From Pantoea eucrina (GTDB lineage Bacteria; Pseudomonadota; Gammaproteobacteria; Enterobacterales; Enterobacteriaceae), in assembly GCF_001691555.1 (NCBI RefSeq), contig NZ_MAYN01000008.1, positions 2,466,766 to 2,530,765 on the forward strand: a stretch of DNA of 64,000 bases, in the 5' to 3' direction. The notes below the pieces were generated by a model that searched no databases, was not told the origin of the DNA, and saw only the letters and a list, made by a program, of their open reading frames with translations. A program made the translations under genes and the position numbers. Positions 48,781 through 57,280 of this stretch are shown in pieces (position 1 is the stretch's first letter; the number at the start of each line of letters is the position of its first letter).

Positions 48781-49440
48781 ATGCGCGTGCTGCTGGTAGA
48801 AGATGATGAAATGATTGGTGCCAACCTGCAGCAGGCGCTGGAAGCTGCAGGCTGGTCGGTAGACTGGGTGCGCGACGGCCGGTTTGCCTCGCACGCCTGG
48901 TCGGAAAGCAATTACACCTGTGTGCTGCTCGACCTTGGCCTGCCGCGTGAGGATGGTCTCGACGTACTGCGGCGCGCCCGCGCGCGCGGTGATATGACGC
49001 CGGTACTGGTGCTGACCGCCAGGGACAGCGTCGCCCAGCGCATTCAGGGGCTGGATAGCGGCGCGGATGATTACCTGCTCAAGCCTTTTGATCTGCAGGA
49101 AGTGTTTGCGCGTATGCGTGCCATCACCCGGCGCCGCCACGGTGCCGCCGACTCGCTGCTCGGCAGCGGCGACGTGCAGCTGGATATGATGACGCGGGAA
49201 GTGCTCTATAAGGGCCAGCGTGAACAGCTCACCGCTCGCGAATATGCCCTGCTCTATGCGTTGCTGGAGCGACCCGGTGCGATCCTCTCACGCGAGCAGC
49301 TGGAGAATCGCATCTATGGCTGGGGCGAAGAAGTCACCAGCAACGCCGTTGATGTGCTGATCCACGGTATGCGGCGCAAACTGGGGAACGAAGCGATCCG
49401 CAACGTTCGCGGCCTTGGCTGGCGGGTACCGGCACAATGA
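48781..49440 (+). CDS. OmpR-family response regulator, QseB/PmrA-like
   Basis: Encodes 219 residues. The receiver domain has phospho-acceptor D51 (LLDLGLPREDG), acidic pocket E7-D8-D9 and lysine in LLKPFDL; the C-terminal winged helix has LTAREYALLYALLERPGAILSREQLENRIYGWGEEVTSNAVDVLIHGMRRKLG, typical of QseB/PmrA. Its kinase overlaps it by four bases (ATGA). The signal is unknown; a QseBC identity is possible but not shown. Confidence 0.9.
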   Translation: MRVLLVEDDEMIGANLQQALEAAGWSVDWVRDGRFASHAWSESNYTCVLLDLGLPREDGLDVLRRARARGDMTPVLVLTARDSVAQRIQGLDSGADDYLLKPFDLQEVFARMRAITRRRHGAADSLLGSGDVQLDMMTREVLYKGQREQLTAREYALLYALLERPGAILSREQLENRIYGWGEEVTSNAVDVLIHGMRRKLGNEAIRNVRGLGWRVPAQ

Positions 49441-50795
49441 AAAATTTTACGTTTCTGCGCTCTCTGCGCAATAAGCTGCTAATGAGCCTGGTGCTGCTGC
49501 ATCTGGCGATGATTGGTGGCGTGACCTGGTACTTCTTTCACTGCTACGGCGACATGATGGGCTCGATGAAAGACGATCAGCTCGCAAAAGTGGCCGACGT
49601 CTGGTCAGCCAGCCAGACAATGCCCGCGCTGATGCCGATGATCCTCGATCAGGACAGGCTTAAAAGCGCTTATATCGTCCAGCTGTGGGATACGCATCAT
49701 CAGCTGCGCGCCAGCTCGTGGCCGGCGCTGCAGGCACCGCTGCAGCCGGTTCACGGCTGGTCCGATTTGCGTCTTGGCGACTGCGGTGACGACTGTGAAT
49801 GGCGCGTCTATACCCGTCCCGGCGAAGCGGGCAGTGAAATCGGCACCGTGCAGGTGCTGCATAATATCGGCTACATGAAAAGCCTGATGGTGAAGCGCGT
49901 GCTGTCGGCGGTGATCCCGCTGATCCTGATGATGCCACTGTCGCTGCTGCTGATCTGGCTGATCGTACGCGCCATTACGCGCAATCTGCTGGTGGCGTCC
50001 AGGCAGATCGCGGCGCAGGAGAGCCTGCATCCGCATACGGTGTCGCCGGATGGCCTGCCTGACGAAGTGCTGCCGCTGGTCGCCGCCTACAATGCGCTGC
50101 TGGACAAACTGCGCGCCGCCTGGTCCGCCCAGCGGCAGTTTCTGGAGGACGCCGCACACGAGCTGCGCACGCCGGTTACCGCCGTTACGCTGCAGCTGGA
50201 GAATCTGCGACAGCATATTCAGCCTGGCGAGGCGCGCCGTCAGTTTGATCAGCTGGAAGCGGGCGTAACCCGCACCCGTCATCTGGTGACACAGCTGCTG
50301 GATGTGTCACGCCAGGAGGATCGCTCCGCGGTTCCGGCAGCGGAAACGATCGAGATCGACGATCTGCTGAAGGAGAGTATTGAACAGCTGATGGTGGTTG
50401 CCGATAAGCGCGGCATCGATATTGGCTATAGCGGCAGCGCACGTTACCGCCTGCAGGCCAGCCGTTCTGAACTGCGCACCCTGTTTGATAACGTTATCGG
50501 TAACGCCATGCTGCATACGCCTGAAGGAAGCCTGGTGGATGTGCTGCTGCACCGCGCAGACGATCGCATTGTGGTGGATATCGTCGATAACGGTTCCGGC
50601 ATGCCGGAGTCGTTTCTGGATCGGGCGTTTGATCGCTTTACCCGTTCGCCGGATGTGCAGGCGCAGGGCAGCGGTCTTGGCCTGTCGATTGTGCGCAGCG
50701 TGGCGCAAAAGCATCAGATGCAGGTGGCGCTGTCTAACTGTCTGACCCCGGAAGGTGAACGCTGCGGACTGCGGGTGCGGGTGACGCTGCCATAG
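49437..50795 (+). CDS. Sensor histidine kinase, QseC-like
   Basis: Encodes 452 residues. Two membrane segments (about 14-34 and 155-178) flank a 120-residue periplasmic domain containing two cysteines (GDCGDDC) that could form a disulfide or bind metal. A HAMP-like linker precedes the HisKA box with H241 (DAAHELRTPVTAV) and the HATPase motifs GNAML, DNGSGMP and GSGLGLSIV. It is translationally coupled to the response regulator. The family resembles QseC/TctE. The gene is followed at once by a 22-bp tandem repeat. Confidence 0.9.
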   Translation: MKNFTFLRSLRNKLLMSLVLLHLAMIGGVTWYFFHCYGDMMGSMKDDQLAKVADVWSASQTMPALMPMILDQDRLKSAYIVQLWDTHHQLRASSWPALQAPLQPVHGWSDLRLGDCGDDCEWRVYTRPGEAGSEIGTVQVLHNIGYMKSLMVKRVLSAVIPLILMMPLSLLLIWLIVRAITRNLLVASRQIAAQESLHPHTVSPDGLPDEVLPLVAAYNALLDKLRAAWSAQRQFLEDAAHELRTPVTAVTLQLENLRQHIQPGEARRQFDQLEAGVTRTRHLVTQLLDVSRQEDRSAVPAAETIEIDDLLKESIEQLMVVADKRGIDIGYSGSARYRLQASRSELRTLFDNVIGNAMLHTPEGSLVDVLLHRADDRIVVDIVDNGSGMPESFLDRAFDRFTRSPDVQAQGSGLGLSIVRSVAQKHQMQVALSNCLTPEGERCGLRVRVTLP

Positions 50796-50799
50796 CACG

Positions 50800-50887
50800 C
50801 GGTGCGCTTAGCCGCACGGAGCGGTGCGCTTAGCCGCGCGGAGCGGTGCGCTTAGCCGCGCGGAGCGGTGCGTTTAGCCGCGCGGGG
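50800..50887. repeat. Tandem array, four copies of a 22-bp unit
   Basis: Unit CGGTGCGCTTAGCCGCGCGG plus AG. Copies start at 50800, 50822, 50844 and 50866. Copies 2 and 3 are identical; copy 1 differs at one base (GCAC for GCGC) and copy 4 at two (TTTAG, and GGGG end). Each contains an imperfect dyad (GCG...CGC). The array starts five bases after the kinase stop. Confidence 0.92.
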
Positions 50888-51486
50888 GCTGTGCGCCTGG
50901 CAGCGCGGGACTCTGAGGGGGTTCCGCCCGCCGGGCTTCTGGCAGTTTCAGCGGCATTACCGCACGCGGACGGGCTAAGGGGCGGGTGGGCGCGCCCCTT
51001 AGCAATCCCCGCCCCGCGCCGTCCTCGCGAATTCCCGGACGCATCCCTCCGGCCTTAACGGACCGCGCGGATTCGCTCCTGCTCACTCCGCGCTCTCGCC
51101 GGCGTCCTGCCGGCTCGCCCTGGCCGTCACGCTGCGCCCGGCGCTGCGGATAGCGCCCCCTCTCCCCGCCTGCAAACCCTTCATTTTGTTTTTTAAAAAT
51201 GTTGTGGTGTGGTCTGAAGCGTTTTCACGAAACCTTCAGCCATAAAAAATTCGAGAAAGAGAAAAAAAGCAGCAGCCGGGGGAAGCGCCATCCGGGTCCG
51301 CCGAGGGAGGGCGCGATTCCGGGATGAGCCGACAGGACGTAGGCGAAAGGGCGCGGTGAGCAGGAGCGAATGGCGGCCGGTCCCCGGGAAGCGGGCATGA
51401 GCGAGGGAACCGCGCAGCGGCGGACGGGGCTGGCGCAGGGCCGGGGAGTGCAGAGGGCGCGGCCTGGCGTCCTCTGCCCGGTCGCC

Positions 51487-51617
51487 GCGCCGGGGCAGAG
51501 GCAGCTGCCGCTGCTGACGGCGAACGGAACCGGTGCCTGTCCCGGAACCGGTGCCTGTCCCGGAACCTCCGCCCCGGGGCACAGGCTGCCGCCGCCGCTG
51601 ACGGCGAACGGAACCGG
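51487..51617. repeat. Nested direct repeats (about 47 bp twice, 18 bp twice)
   Basis: GCTGACGGCGAACGGAACCG plus G occurs exactly at 51513-51533 and 51597-51617; with the imperfectly matching bases to the left (GCGCCGGGGCAGAGGC and GCCCCGGGGCACAGGC) each repeat is about 47 bases. Between them GGAACCGGTGCCTGTCCC is perfectly repeated in tandem at 51526-51543 and 51544-51561, with the start of a third copy. Confidence 0.88.
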
Positions 51618-51696
51618 CGTCCGCGCCCCACTCCCAATCGTATCTCTTCGCGACCACGTAAACGGTTGCGGAGTTCCGTTCGCTGCAGATAGAATA

Positions 51697-51712
51697 TGTG
51701 ACAAGCCTCACA
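51697..51712 (+). promoter_or_regulatory. CRP-type site upstream of tsx
   Basis: TGTGACAAGCCTCACA is a perfect TGTGA-N6-TCACA palindrome, the cAMP-CRP consensus core. E. coli tsx has two CRP sites with CytR binding between them, which supports this assignment. Confidence 0.8.
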
Positions 51713-51748
51713 AAATAACTGAATCCTATTGCAACACTTTTTGACAAA

Positions 51749-51764
51749 TGTGATGAAAATCTAT
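51749..51764 (+). promoter_or_regulatory. Second, weaker CRP-type site of tsx
   Basis: TGTGATGAAAATCTAT matches the left CRP half-site fully and the right half partly (TCTAT for TCACA). Its centre is 52 bases from the first site, leaving room for a CytR site between them. It lies about 150 bases upstream of the tsx start. Confidence 0.55.
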
Positions 51765-51911
51765 TTTCTAACGCTCTGTTACAGGCACATTACGCGGGCC
51801 TGACGGCTGACAGTTCGCACGCGTTACCGCCGCATACTGCTCAATACCCGGGAACGTACTCATCCGATCGTGGCATTTCTGCGGCGATCCTCAGCAAGTG
51901 GTCAAACAATA

Positions 51912-52775
51912 ATGAAATTTAAATCGTTGATAGCAGGTGCATTACTGATTGGTAGCGGAATGGGCGCAGCGCAGGCAGAGAGCGATCCGCAATATCTTTC
52001 TGACTGGTGGCATCAGAGCGTAAACGTGGTGGGCAGTACCCATACCCGTTTCGGACCGCAGTTTAATAATGATGTCTATCTGGAATATGAAGCCTTTACC
52101 AAGCAGGAGTGGTTCGATTTTTACGGCTACATTGATTTGCCGAACTTCTTTGGCGCGGGCAACAGCAACGCAAATGGCATCTTCGATCACGGCACGCCGC
52201 TGTTTATGGAAATTGAGCCGCGCCTGTCACTGGACAAGCTGGCGGGTACCAGCCTGGCGTTCGGTCCGTTTAAAGAGTGGTTCTTTGCCAACAACTATAT
52301 TTACGACATGGGCCGCAACAGCGACAACCGTCAGAACACCTGGTATATGGGCCTCGGTACCGATATTGATACCCACAGCGACGTTGGTCTCTCGCTTAAC
52401 GTCTACGCCAAATATCAGTGGGAAAACTACGGCGCAGCCAACGAGAACAGCTGGGATGGCTACCGCTTCAAGGTAAAATACTTTGTGCCGATTACCGACC
52501 TGTGGGGCGGTAAGCTGAGCTATATCGGTTTTACCAACTTTGACTGGGGCTCCGATCTGCGTGACAAATCTGACCGCTCGCGCACCAGCAACTCGGTGGC
52601 CTCAAGCCATATCTTATCGCTGAACTACGACCACTGGCACGTCTCTGGCGTTGCGCGTTATTTCCATAACGGCGGTCAGTGGGCAGATGGTCAGGAGCTG
52701 AATTTTGGCAAGGGTCCGTTTGAAGTGAAATCAACCGGCTGGGGCTACTACCTGGTGGTGGGTTACAACTTCTGA
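51912..52775 (+). CDS. tsx: Nucleoside-specific outer-membrane channel Tsx
   Basis: Encodes 287 residues with a signal peptide ([22 protein letters not shown]). Tsx is a 12-strand beta barrel for nucleoside uptake and a phage and colicin receptor. [57 protein letters not shown] and the terminal [10 protein letters not shown] (C-terminal Phe for barrel assembly) are Tsx hallmarks. The ATG at 51912 fits E. coli. Two CRP-type sites lie upstream. Confidence 0.95.
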   Translation: MKFKSLIAGALLIGSGMGAAQAESDPQYLSDWWHQSVNVVGSTHTRFGPQFNNDVYLEYEAFTKQEWFDFYGYIDLPNFFGAGNSNANGIFDHGTPLFMEIEPRLSLDKLAGTSLAFGPFKEWFFANNYIYDMGRNSDNRQNTWYMGLGTDIDTHSDVGLSLNVYAKYQWENYGAANENSWDGYRFKVKYFVPITDLWGGKLSYIGFTNFDWGSDLRDKSDRSRTSNSVASSHILSLNYDHWHVSGVARYFHNGGQWADGQELNFGKGPFEVKSTGWGYYLVVGYNF

Positions 52776-52783
52776 TTATGACG

Positions 52784-52820
52784 GGTTCGCCTCTCCGGAC
52801 AGCGCGCCAGAGAGGCGAAA
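52784..52820. terminator. Hairpin between tsx and yjdN
   Basis: TTCGCCTCTC at 52785-52794 and GAGAGGCGAA at 52810-52819 are complementary and lie between converging genes. The following AAAACAG gives no plus-strand T tract, but the minus strand has TTCGCC; termination is likely but not certain. Confidence 0.6.
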
Positions 52821-52829
52821 ACAGAGAAC

Positions 52830-53267
52830 TTAATCCTGCGATTTCACGACGTTAATGCGCCACGGAATGTTGAACTTATCGATAAACATGCCGAAGCCAT
52901 CTGACCAGAACGTTTTCTGCCATTCGGTCGTGATTTTGCCGCCGGCAGAGAGTTTATCAAACCACTCTTTGCCCTCTTTCTCATCGGTAGTTGCCAGACT
53001 TACCGCATAACCGGCATGCTCAGACGCCGGTGGCTTGCTGGTATCACCGTCACTCAGCATCAGCTCGCCCTGACCAATTTGCAGATGTGCATGCATAATT
53101 TTTTCCGGCGGCAGCGGCGGTGCAGACTTGTCGCCCACCTGCTCCCCCTGCTCCGGATTATCACCGAAGGTCATTTTTTGCAGCACTTTGCCGCCGGTGG
53201 CCTGCAGGTAAAATTCAATGGCTTCTTCACAGCGACCATACAGAAACAAATAAGGACTTACTTGCAT
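52830..53267 (-). CDS. yjdN: VOC-family protein YjdN (PhnB-like)
   Basis: Encodes 145 residues. A glyoxalase/bleomycin-resistance fold in two beta-alpha-beta-beta-beta units: YLFLYGRCEEAIEFYLQATGGKVLQKMTFGD and WFDKLSAGGKITTEWQKTFWSDGFGMFIDKFNIPWRIN are characteristic of YjdN/PhnB. The biochemical role is unknown; the older link with phosphonate use is not supported here, since no phn genes are near. Confidence 0.88.
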   Translation of the reverse strand: MQVSPYLFLYGRCEEAIEFYLQATGGKVLQKMTFGDNPEQGEQVGDKSAPPLPPEKIMHAHLQIGQGELMLSDGDTSKPPASEHAGYAVSLATTDEKEGKEWFDKLSAGGKITTEWQKTFWSDGFGMFIDKFNIPWRINVVKSQD

Positions 53268-53379
53268 CGTTCCCTCCGCTTATCAGTTAGTGAGCTTTTT
53301 GCACTCACCACTAAGTGTAGACGATCGCGTGCAACCCGCGTCTGCTCTGCCTTCAGGCGATCTGCACCTGTTTTTTACC

Positions 53380-53408
53380 CATAAAAAATCCGGGCACCAG
53401 GCCCGGAT
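53380..53408 (-). terminator. Terminator of the gluconate dehydrogenase operon
   Basis: ATCCGGGC and GCCCGGAT pair around CTGGT at about 53388-53408 on the minus strand, followed by TTTTTAT. It lies some 20 bases after the cytochrome c gene. Confidence 0.88.
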
Positions 53409-53430
53409 AATTAACGCACTGCAGGCGCGT

Positions 53431-54753
53431 TTACTTCTCTAATGCATGAATATCTGCGCTGCCCTGATAAGGCTGTACCGTTTTATCCTTACGCTGTTTC
53501 GCCACGTCCCCGGCCGTTACGCGGGTGGTGACGCCATTGCCCCAGCTGCTGCGGATAAAATTCACCACGTCCGCAACCTGCTGGTCGCTGAGACGCCAGC
53601 CAAATGCCGGCATGGTGATGGCTGTCGGTGCGCCTTTGACACCTGGCAGCGTACCGCCCACCAGCACAATGTGGATCAGCGAGGCAGGATCCTCAGCCAT
53701 GACAACCGGATTGCCGCGCAGTGCCGGATAGAAGCGCTGATAGCCCGAACCATCCGTTTTATGGCACGCAGCGCAGCTGTCTACGTAGACCGATGCCCCC
53801 GGCTGGCTGTCATCACCGTGCCACAGCGCTTTCGCTACCGTGTCATCCGGGGTAAATACCGCCTGCTGCGGATCTCTTGCGCCCAGCGACTTCAGATACT
53901 TCGCAATCGCGCTGATATCCTCATCGCTGAGGTACTGCAGGCTGTGTTCAACCACCTCGGTCATGCCGCCAAACGCGGCGGTGTGATCGTTACGGCCAAA
54001 GCGCAGGAACTGCTTCAGCTCCTCTTCACTCCAGCGGCCGAGCCCGTCACGGTTGTCGCCTCGCAGATTGCTGGCGGTCCAGCCATCAATCGGGGCGTTA
54101 CTGCCGGCAAGGTAGTCGCTGCCGTCACCGTTGTTCAGCGCTTTCTCCTGCATTGTAATGCTGCGCGGCGTATGACACGCCCCGCAGTGTCCGAGCCCCT
54201 CAACCAGATAGCGGCCGCGCGCCAGCGCCGGATCTTCCTGCGCGGCGGGCTGGAACGCTTTAACGTCTGGTGCAAAGATGCCGCGCCAGATCGCCAGCGG
54301 CCAGCGCATGGAGAGCGGCCAGGGAATGTCGCTCTCTTTGTTCGCCTGGCTGACCGGCGCAACGCCTTGCATGAAATATGCATAGAGCGCTTTCATATCC
54401 TCATCGCTGACCACCGCGTAAGAGGGATAAGGCATGGCCGGATAGAGCGTATCACCATTTTTTGCGACGCCATGACGCACCGCCTTCTGGAAGTCGTCGT
54501 AGCTGTAGTCACCGATGCCGGTCGCTTTATCGGGAGTAATATTGGTGGAGTAGATTGTGCCAATCGGCGTCGCCATTGCCAGTCCGCCGGCAAACGGCTT
54601 GCCGCCTGCGGTGCTATGGCAGGCCACGCAGTCTCCGGCGCGCGCCAGATATTCACCGCGTTTGATCAGCGATTCGCTGGCCGTATCGTCAGCCAGCGCG
54701 CTGAACGTCAGAGTGCCCAGCATCAGGGCCAAAACTGATTTCATCATCGTCAT
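53431..54753 (-). CDS. Gluconate 2-dehydrogenase cytochrome c subunit
   Basis: Encodes 440 residues with a signal peptide (MMKSVLALMLGTLTFSALADD). Three haem c sites CVACH (near residue 44), CGACH (near 190) and CAACH (near 330) mark the three-haem cytochrome of membrane-bound FAD-dependent sugar or gluconate dehydrogenases, which passes electrons to ubiquinone at the periplasmic face. It is the last gene of a three-gene operon, five bases after the flavoprotein. Alcohol or sorbitol dehydrogenases have similar cytochromes, but the partner subunits favour gluconate. Confidence 0.92.
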   Translation of the reverse strand: MTMMKSVLALMLGTLTFSALADDTASESLIKRGEYLARAGDCVACHSTAGGKPFAGGLAMATPIGTIYSTNITPDKATGIGDYSYDDFQKAVRHGVAKNGDTLYPAMPYPSYAVVSDEDMKALYAYFMQGVAPVSQANKESDIPWPLSMRWPLAIWRGIFAPDVKAFQPAAQEDPALARGRYLVEGLGHCGACHTPRSITMQEKALNNGDGSDYLAGSNAPIDGWTASNLRGDNRDGLGRWSEEELKQFLRFGRNDHTAAFGGMTEVVEHSLQYLSDEDISAIAKYLKSLGARDPQQAVFTPDDTVAKALWHGDDSQPGASVYVDSCAACHKTDGSGYQRFYPALRGNPVVMAEDPASLIHIVLVGGTLPGVKGAPTAITMPAFGWRLSDQQVADVVNFIRSSWGNGVTTRVTAGDVAKQRKDKTVQPYQGSADIHALEK

Positions 54754-54758
54754 GTTCC

Positions 54759-56543
54759 TTATGCCTGTACCAGCGGCCCCGGGTTTTTCAGATACTGTTC
54801 GCGGATCGCCTTCGCTGACCAGTAGCTCAGTGCAGCAACCATACCGGTCGGGTTATAGCCCAGCCCCTGCGGGAAGGCGGACGCCCCCGGTACAAAGACG
54901 TTTGGCACATCCCAGCTCTGCAGATAGCGGTTTACCGCGCTGGTCTGCGGATCTTCACCCATGATCGCACCGCCGCTCATATGCGTGGTCTGATAAGAGG
55001 TCGTATCAAAATGGGTACCCGGCGCTTTGGCGGAGCCAATGATGGTTTTCGGGTTCATCGCCTCGGTGATCTTACGCATCTTGCCAATCATAAACTGCGC
55101 CATTTTGATGTCGTTATCCTGCCAGTCAAAGGTCATACGCAGCAGCGGCTGGCCGTAAGCATCTTTGTAGTTAGGATCGAGATCGAGATAGTTAGCGCGA
55201 TAGGACTGGTGCGCGCCGTGCGCATCCATTGAGACGTGGTGCGTATAGGTATCCGCTACCGCTGCTTTCCACTGACTGCCCCAGCCTGGCGTGCCGGCAG
55301 GCGTCGGCACGCCGGAGATAGGCTTGGTGCCAGCCTGGTTTACCCAGAATGGTGAACCGCCCACGAAGCCGTGCGGGCCGTGATCAAAGTTGTCTGCGTT
55401 AAAGTCATCTACCGCAACACCCGCACCGCCTGCACCGATAAACGGGTTAGTGGTGGTGTTTTTATCAAACAGCGCTTTCAGCGTTGAGAGATTCTGATAG
55501 GCGAAGTTGCGCCCTACCACGCCCTCATTAGTGATTGGATTATATGGTTTGCCGATCCCGGACAGCAGCATCAGGTGAACGTTGTGGAACTGGAATGCGG
55601 AGAGGATCACCAGATCGGCTGGCTGCACCACTTCACGTCCCTGACCATCAAGGTAGGTCACACCGGTGGCGCGCTTTTTATCATCGGTCAGATTGACGCG
55701 CAGAACGTACGAATTGTTGCGCAGCTCAAACTTCGGCTCCTGACGCAGTGCCGGCAGGATATTGACGTTGGGTGACGCTTTGGAATACATGTAGCAGGCG
55801 TAGCCGCTGCAGAAGCCGCAGAAGTTGCACGGCCCCATCTGCGCGTCATAGGTATTGGTGTACGGTCCGGAGGTGTTTGCTGACGGCATATCATAAGGGT
55901 GATAGCCAACCGACTCCGCCGCCTGCGCAAACAGCTGCGCAGAGTAAGTACGCTTCTGTGCCGGCAGCGGAAAGTCGCTGGAGCGATCCGGCGCAAACGG
56001 GTTGCCGCCGTGTGCTTTGTTGACCACTTTACCGTTAACTGACCAGGCGCTGCCTGAGGTGCCAAACACCTTTTCGGCTTTGTCGAAGAACGGTTCCAGT
56101 TCATCATAGCTCACGCCAAAATCCTGAATGGTCATGCCTTCCGGGATAAAGCTTTTACCGTAGCGCTGCTCATAGTGGCTGCGCAGATTCAGCTCAACCG
56201 GATCGACGCGGAAATGCACGCCAGACCAGTGCAGGCCCGCACCGCCGGTGCCGGTGCCGGGCAGAAAAGCCGCCAGCTGGCGATAAGGCACTGCGGTCTG
56301 CGACGCATCATGACGGATGGTGACGGTGCTTTTGGAGAGGTCCTGAAACAGCTTTTTGCGGACGTTGTAGGTCAGTTCATCAATTGACTGCGGATAAGAG
56401 CCATCCGGATAGGTGTCGCGATGCGGACCGCGCTCCAGCGCAACGACGTTAAGACCCGCTTCGGTCAGCTCTTTCGCCATGATGGCGCCTGCCCAGCCGA
56501 ACCCCACAATCACTGCATCAACTTTTTTTAGTTCGTTTGCCAC
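54759..56543 (-). CDS. Gluconate 2-dehydrogenase FAD flavoprotein subunit (GMC family)
   Basis: Encodes 594 residues. Oxidises gluconate to 2-ketogluconate at the periplasmic side. The N-terminal FAD motif VDAVIVGFGWAGAIMAKELTEAGLNVVALERG (GXGXXG) and C-terminal GMC signature HMSGGAIMGEDPQTSAVNRYLQSWDVPNVFVPGASAFPQ with a catalytic histidine are present. A cysteine cluster MGPCNFCGFCSGYAC near residue 240 is typical of these enzymes and may hold an iron-sulphur site. Without its own signal it is probably carried out by the Tat signal on the neighbouring small subunit. Confidence 0.92.
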   Translation of the reverse strand: MANELKKVDAVIVGFGWAGAIMAKELTEAGLNVVALERGPHRDTYPDGSYPQSIDELTYNVRKKLFQDLSKSTVTIRHDASQTAVPYRQLAAFLPGTGTGGAGLHWSGVHFRVDPVELNLRSHYEQRYGKSFIPEGMTIQDFGVSYDELEPFFDKAEKVFGTSGSAWSVNGKVVNKAHGGNPFAPDRSSDFPLPAQKRTYSAQLFAQAAESVGYHPYDMPSANTSGPYTNTYDAQMGPCNFCGFCSGYACYMYSKASPNVNILPALRQEPKFELRNNSYVLRVNLTDDKKRATGVTYLDGQGREVVQPADLVILSAFQFHNVHLMLLSGIGKPYNPITNEGVVGRNFAYQNLSTLKALFDKNTTTNPFIGAGGAGVAVDDFNADNFDHGPHGFVGGSPFWVNQAGTKPISGVPTPAGTPGWGSQWKAAVADTYTHHVSMDAHGAHQSYRANYLDLDPNYKDAYGQPLLRMTFDWQDNDIKMAQFMIGKMRKITEAMNPKTIIGSAKAPGTHFDTTSYQTTHMSGGAIMGEDPQTSAVNRYLQSWDVPNVFVPGASAFPQGLGYNPTGMVAALSYWSAKAIREQYLKNPGPLVQA

Positions 56544-56545
56544 GC

Positions 56546-57280
56546 TTACGCCCTCGCTCCGCGAATATCGACTGACGGGAACGGATAACGTTCACCGCGC
56601 TCTACCCAATCCATAAAGTCGGCGCGGGCGCCCGGGAAGCCAATCAGCTTCCAGCCCACCATGCCCTGGTTGCCGCCATGGATCGGATCGCAGAAAAAGC
56701 CTTCGCGGGTATTCTGCAGCAGATAAGAGAAGAAGGTTTTTGCCGGCAGCTGGGCAAACTCAGCCTTACCGGTTTCAAAGGCGCTCAGCAGCGCATCCTG
56801 CTGTTCACCGCTCAGGCTGGCGAACACCTTGCCATGCTGTTTTTCACTCCAGGCGTTGGCATCGGCAATGCCTAAGCGATAGATCTGCTGCGGCACCAGC
56901 GGCAGCTGATAACCCAGCTCTTTCGGCATATCCGGGTGAAAAGGTCCCTGCATATACCAGTTGCTGCCGGTAGCGTAAGGCGTATTCATCTGACGATCGA
57001 TAAATTCCGGTACGCCAGCCTCCAGCGCCCCCGGCCCGCGCTCATCGCTGGGGATCAGCCGCGCCACGGCGGCTGTAATGAAAGCAAACTCTTCGGCGGT
57101 AAACCAGCCTGGCTGATAGTCGCGTGCCGGCTGCGCTGACGCCGGTGCTGCTGTGTCGCGGGCGGCAGCAGGTGCCACCAGCGCGCCCATAGCAGTTGAA
57201 CCTACCGCCACAGCGGGTGCCAGGGTGATTGTCCTCAGCAGGAAATCACGACGTGAATGACCCTTTTTTTGTTCTGACAT
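56546..57280 (-). CDS. Gluconate 2-dehydrogenase small subunit with Tat signal
   Basis: Encodes 244 residues. A twin-arginine signal ([19 protein letters not shown], arginines 10 and 11) is followed by the gluconate dehydrogenase subunit 3 domain ([41 protein letters not shown]). The family partners the flavoprotein and takes it through the Tat pathway. It is first in the operon, two bases before the flavoprotein gene. Confidence 0.92.
   Translation of the reverse strand: MSEQKKGHSRRDFLLRTITLAPAVAVGSTAMGALVAPAAARDTAAPASAQPARDYQPGWFTAEEFAFITAAVARLIPSDERGPGALEAGVPEFIDRQMNTPYATGSNWYMQGPFHPDMPKELGYQLPLVPQQIYRLGIADANAWSEKQHGKVFASLSGEQQDALLSAFETGKAEFAQLPAKTFFSYLLQNTREGFFCDPIHGGNQGMVGWKLIGFPGARADFMDWVERGERYPFPSVDIRGARA

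Larger units (their letters stand above)
50888..51911. other. Gene-free GC-rich stretch upstream of tsx
   Basis: About 1 kb with no believable gene. The part from 50888 to 51190 is very GC-rich with long runs of C and G; 51200-51290 holds AT-rich patches (TTTTTTAAAAA and AAAAAAGCAGC), 51290-51640 is GC-rich again with nested repeats, and from 51660 normal promoter-like sequence begins. Long open frames on the minus strand (for example 51193-51747) are compositional; their translations are only low-complexity Arg/Pro/Gly. Confidence 0.6.

Noticed and set aside
51193-51747. 184-codon minus-strand frame with GTGTGSGTGTGS repeats
   Set aside because: The repeat residues come from an 18-bp DNA tandem; composition is Arg/Pro/Gly only, other frames are equally open, and no ribosome-binding site is evident.
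53446-54738. 430-codon open frame on the plus strand
   Set aside because: Antisense to the cytochrome c subunit gene, which has three haem motifs and a signal peptide. The opposite frame is arginine- and alanine-rich without motifs.
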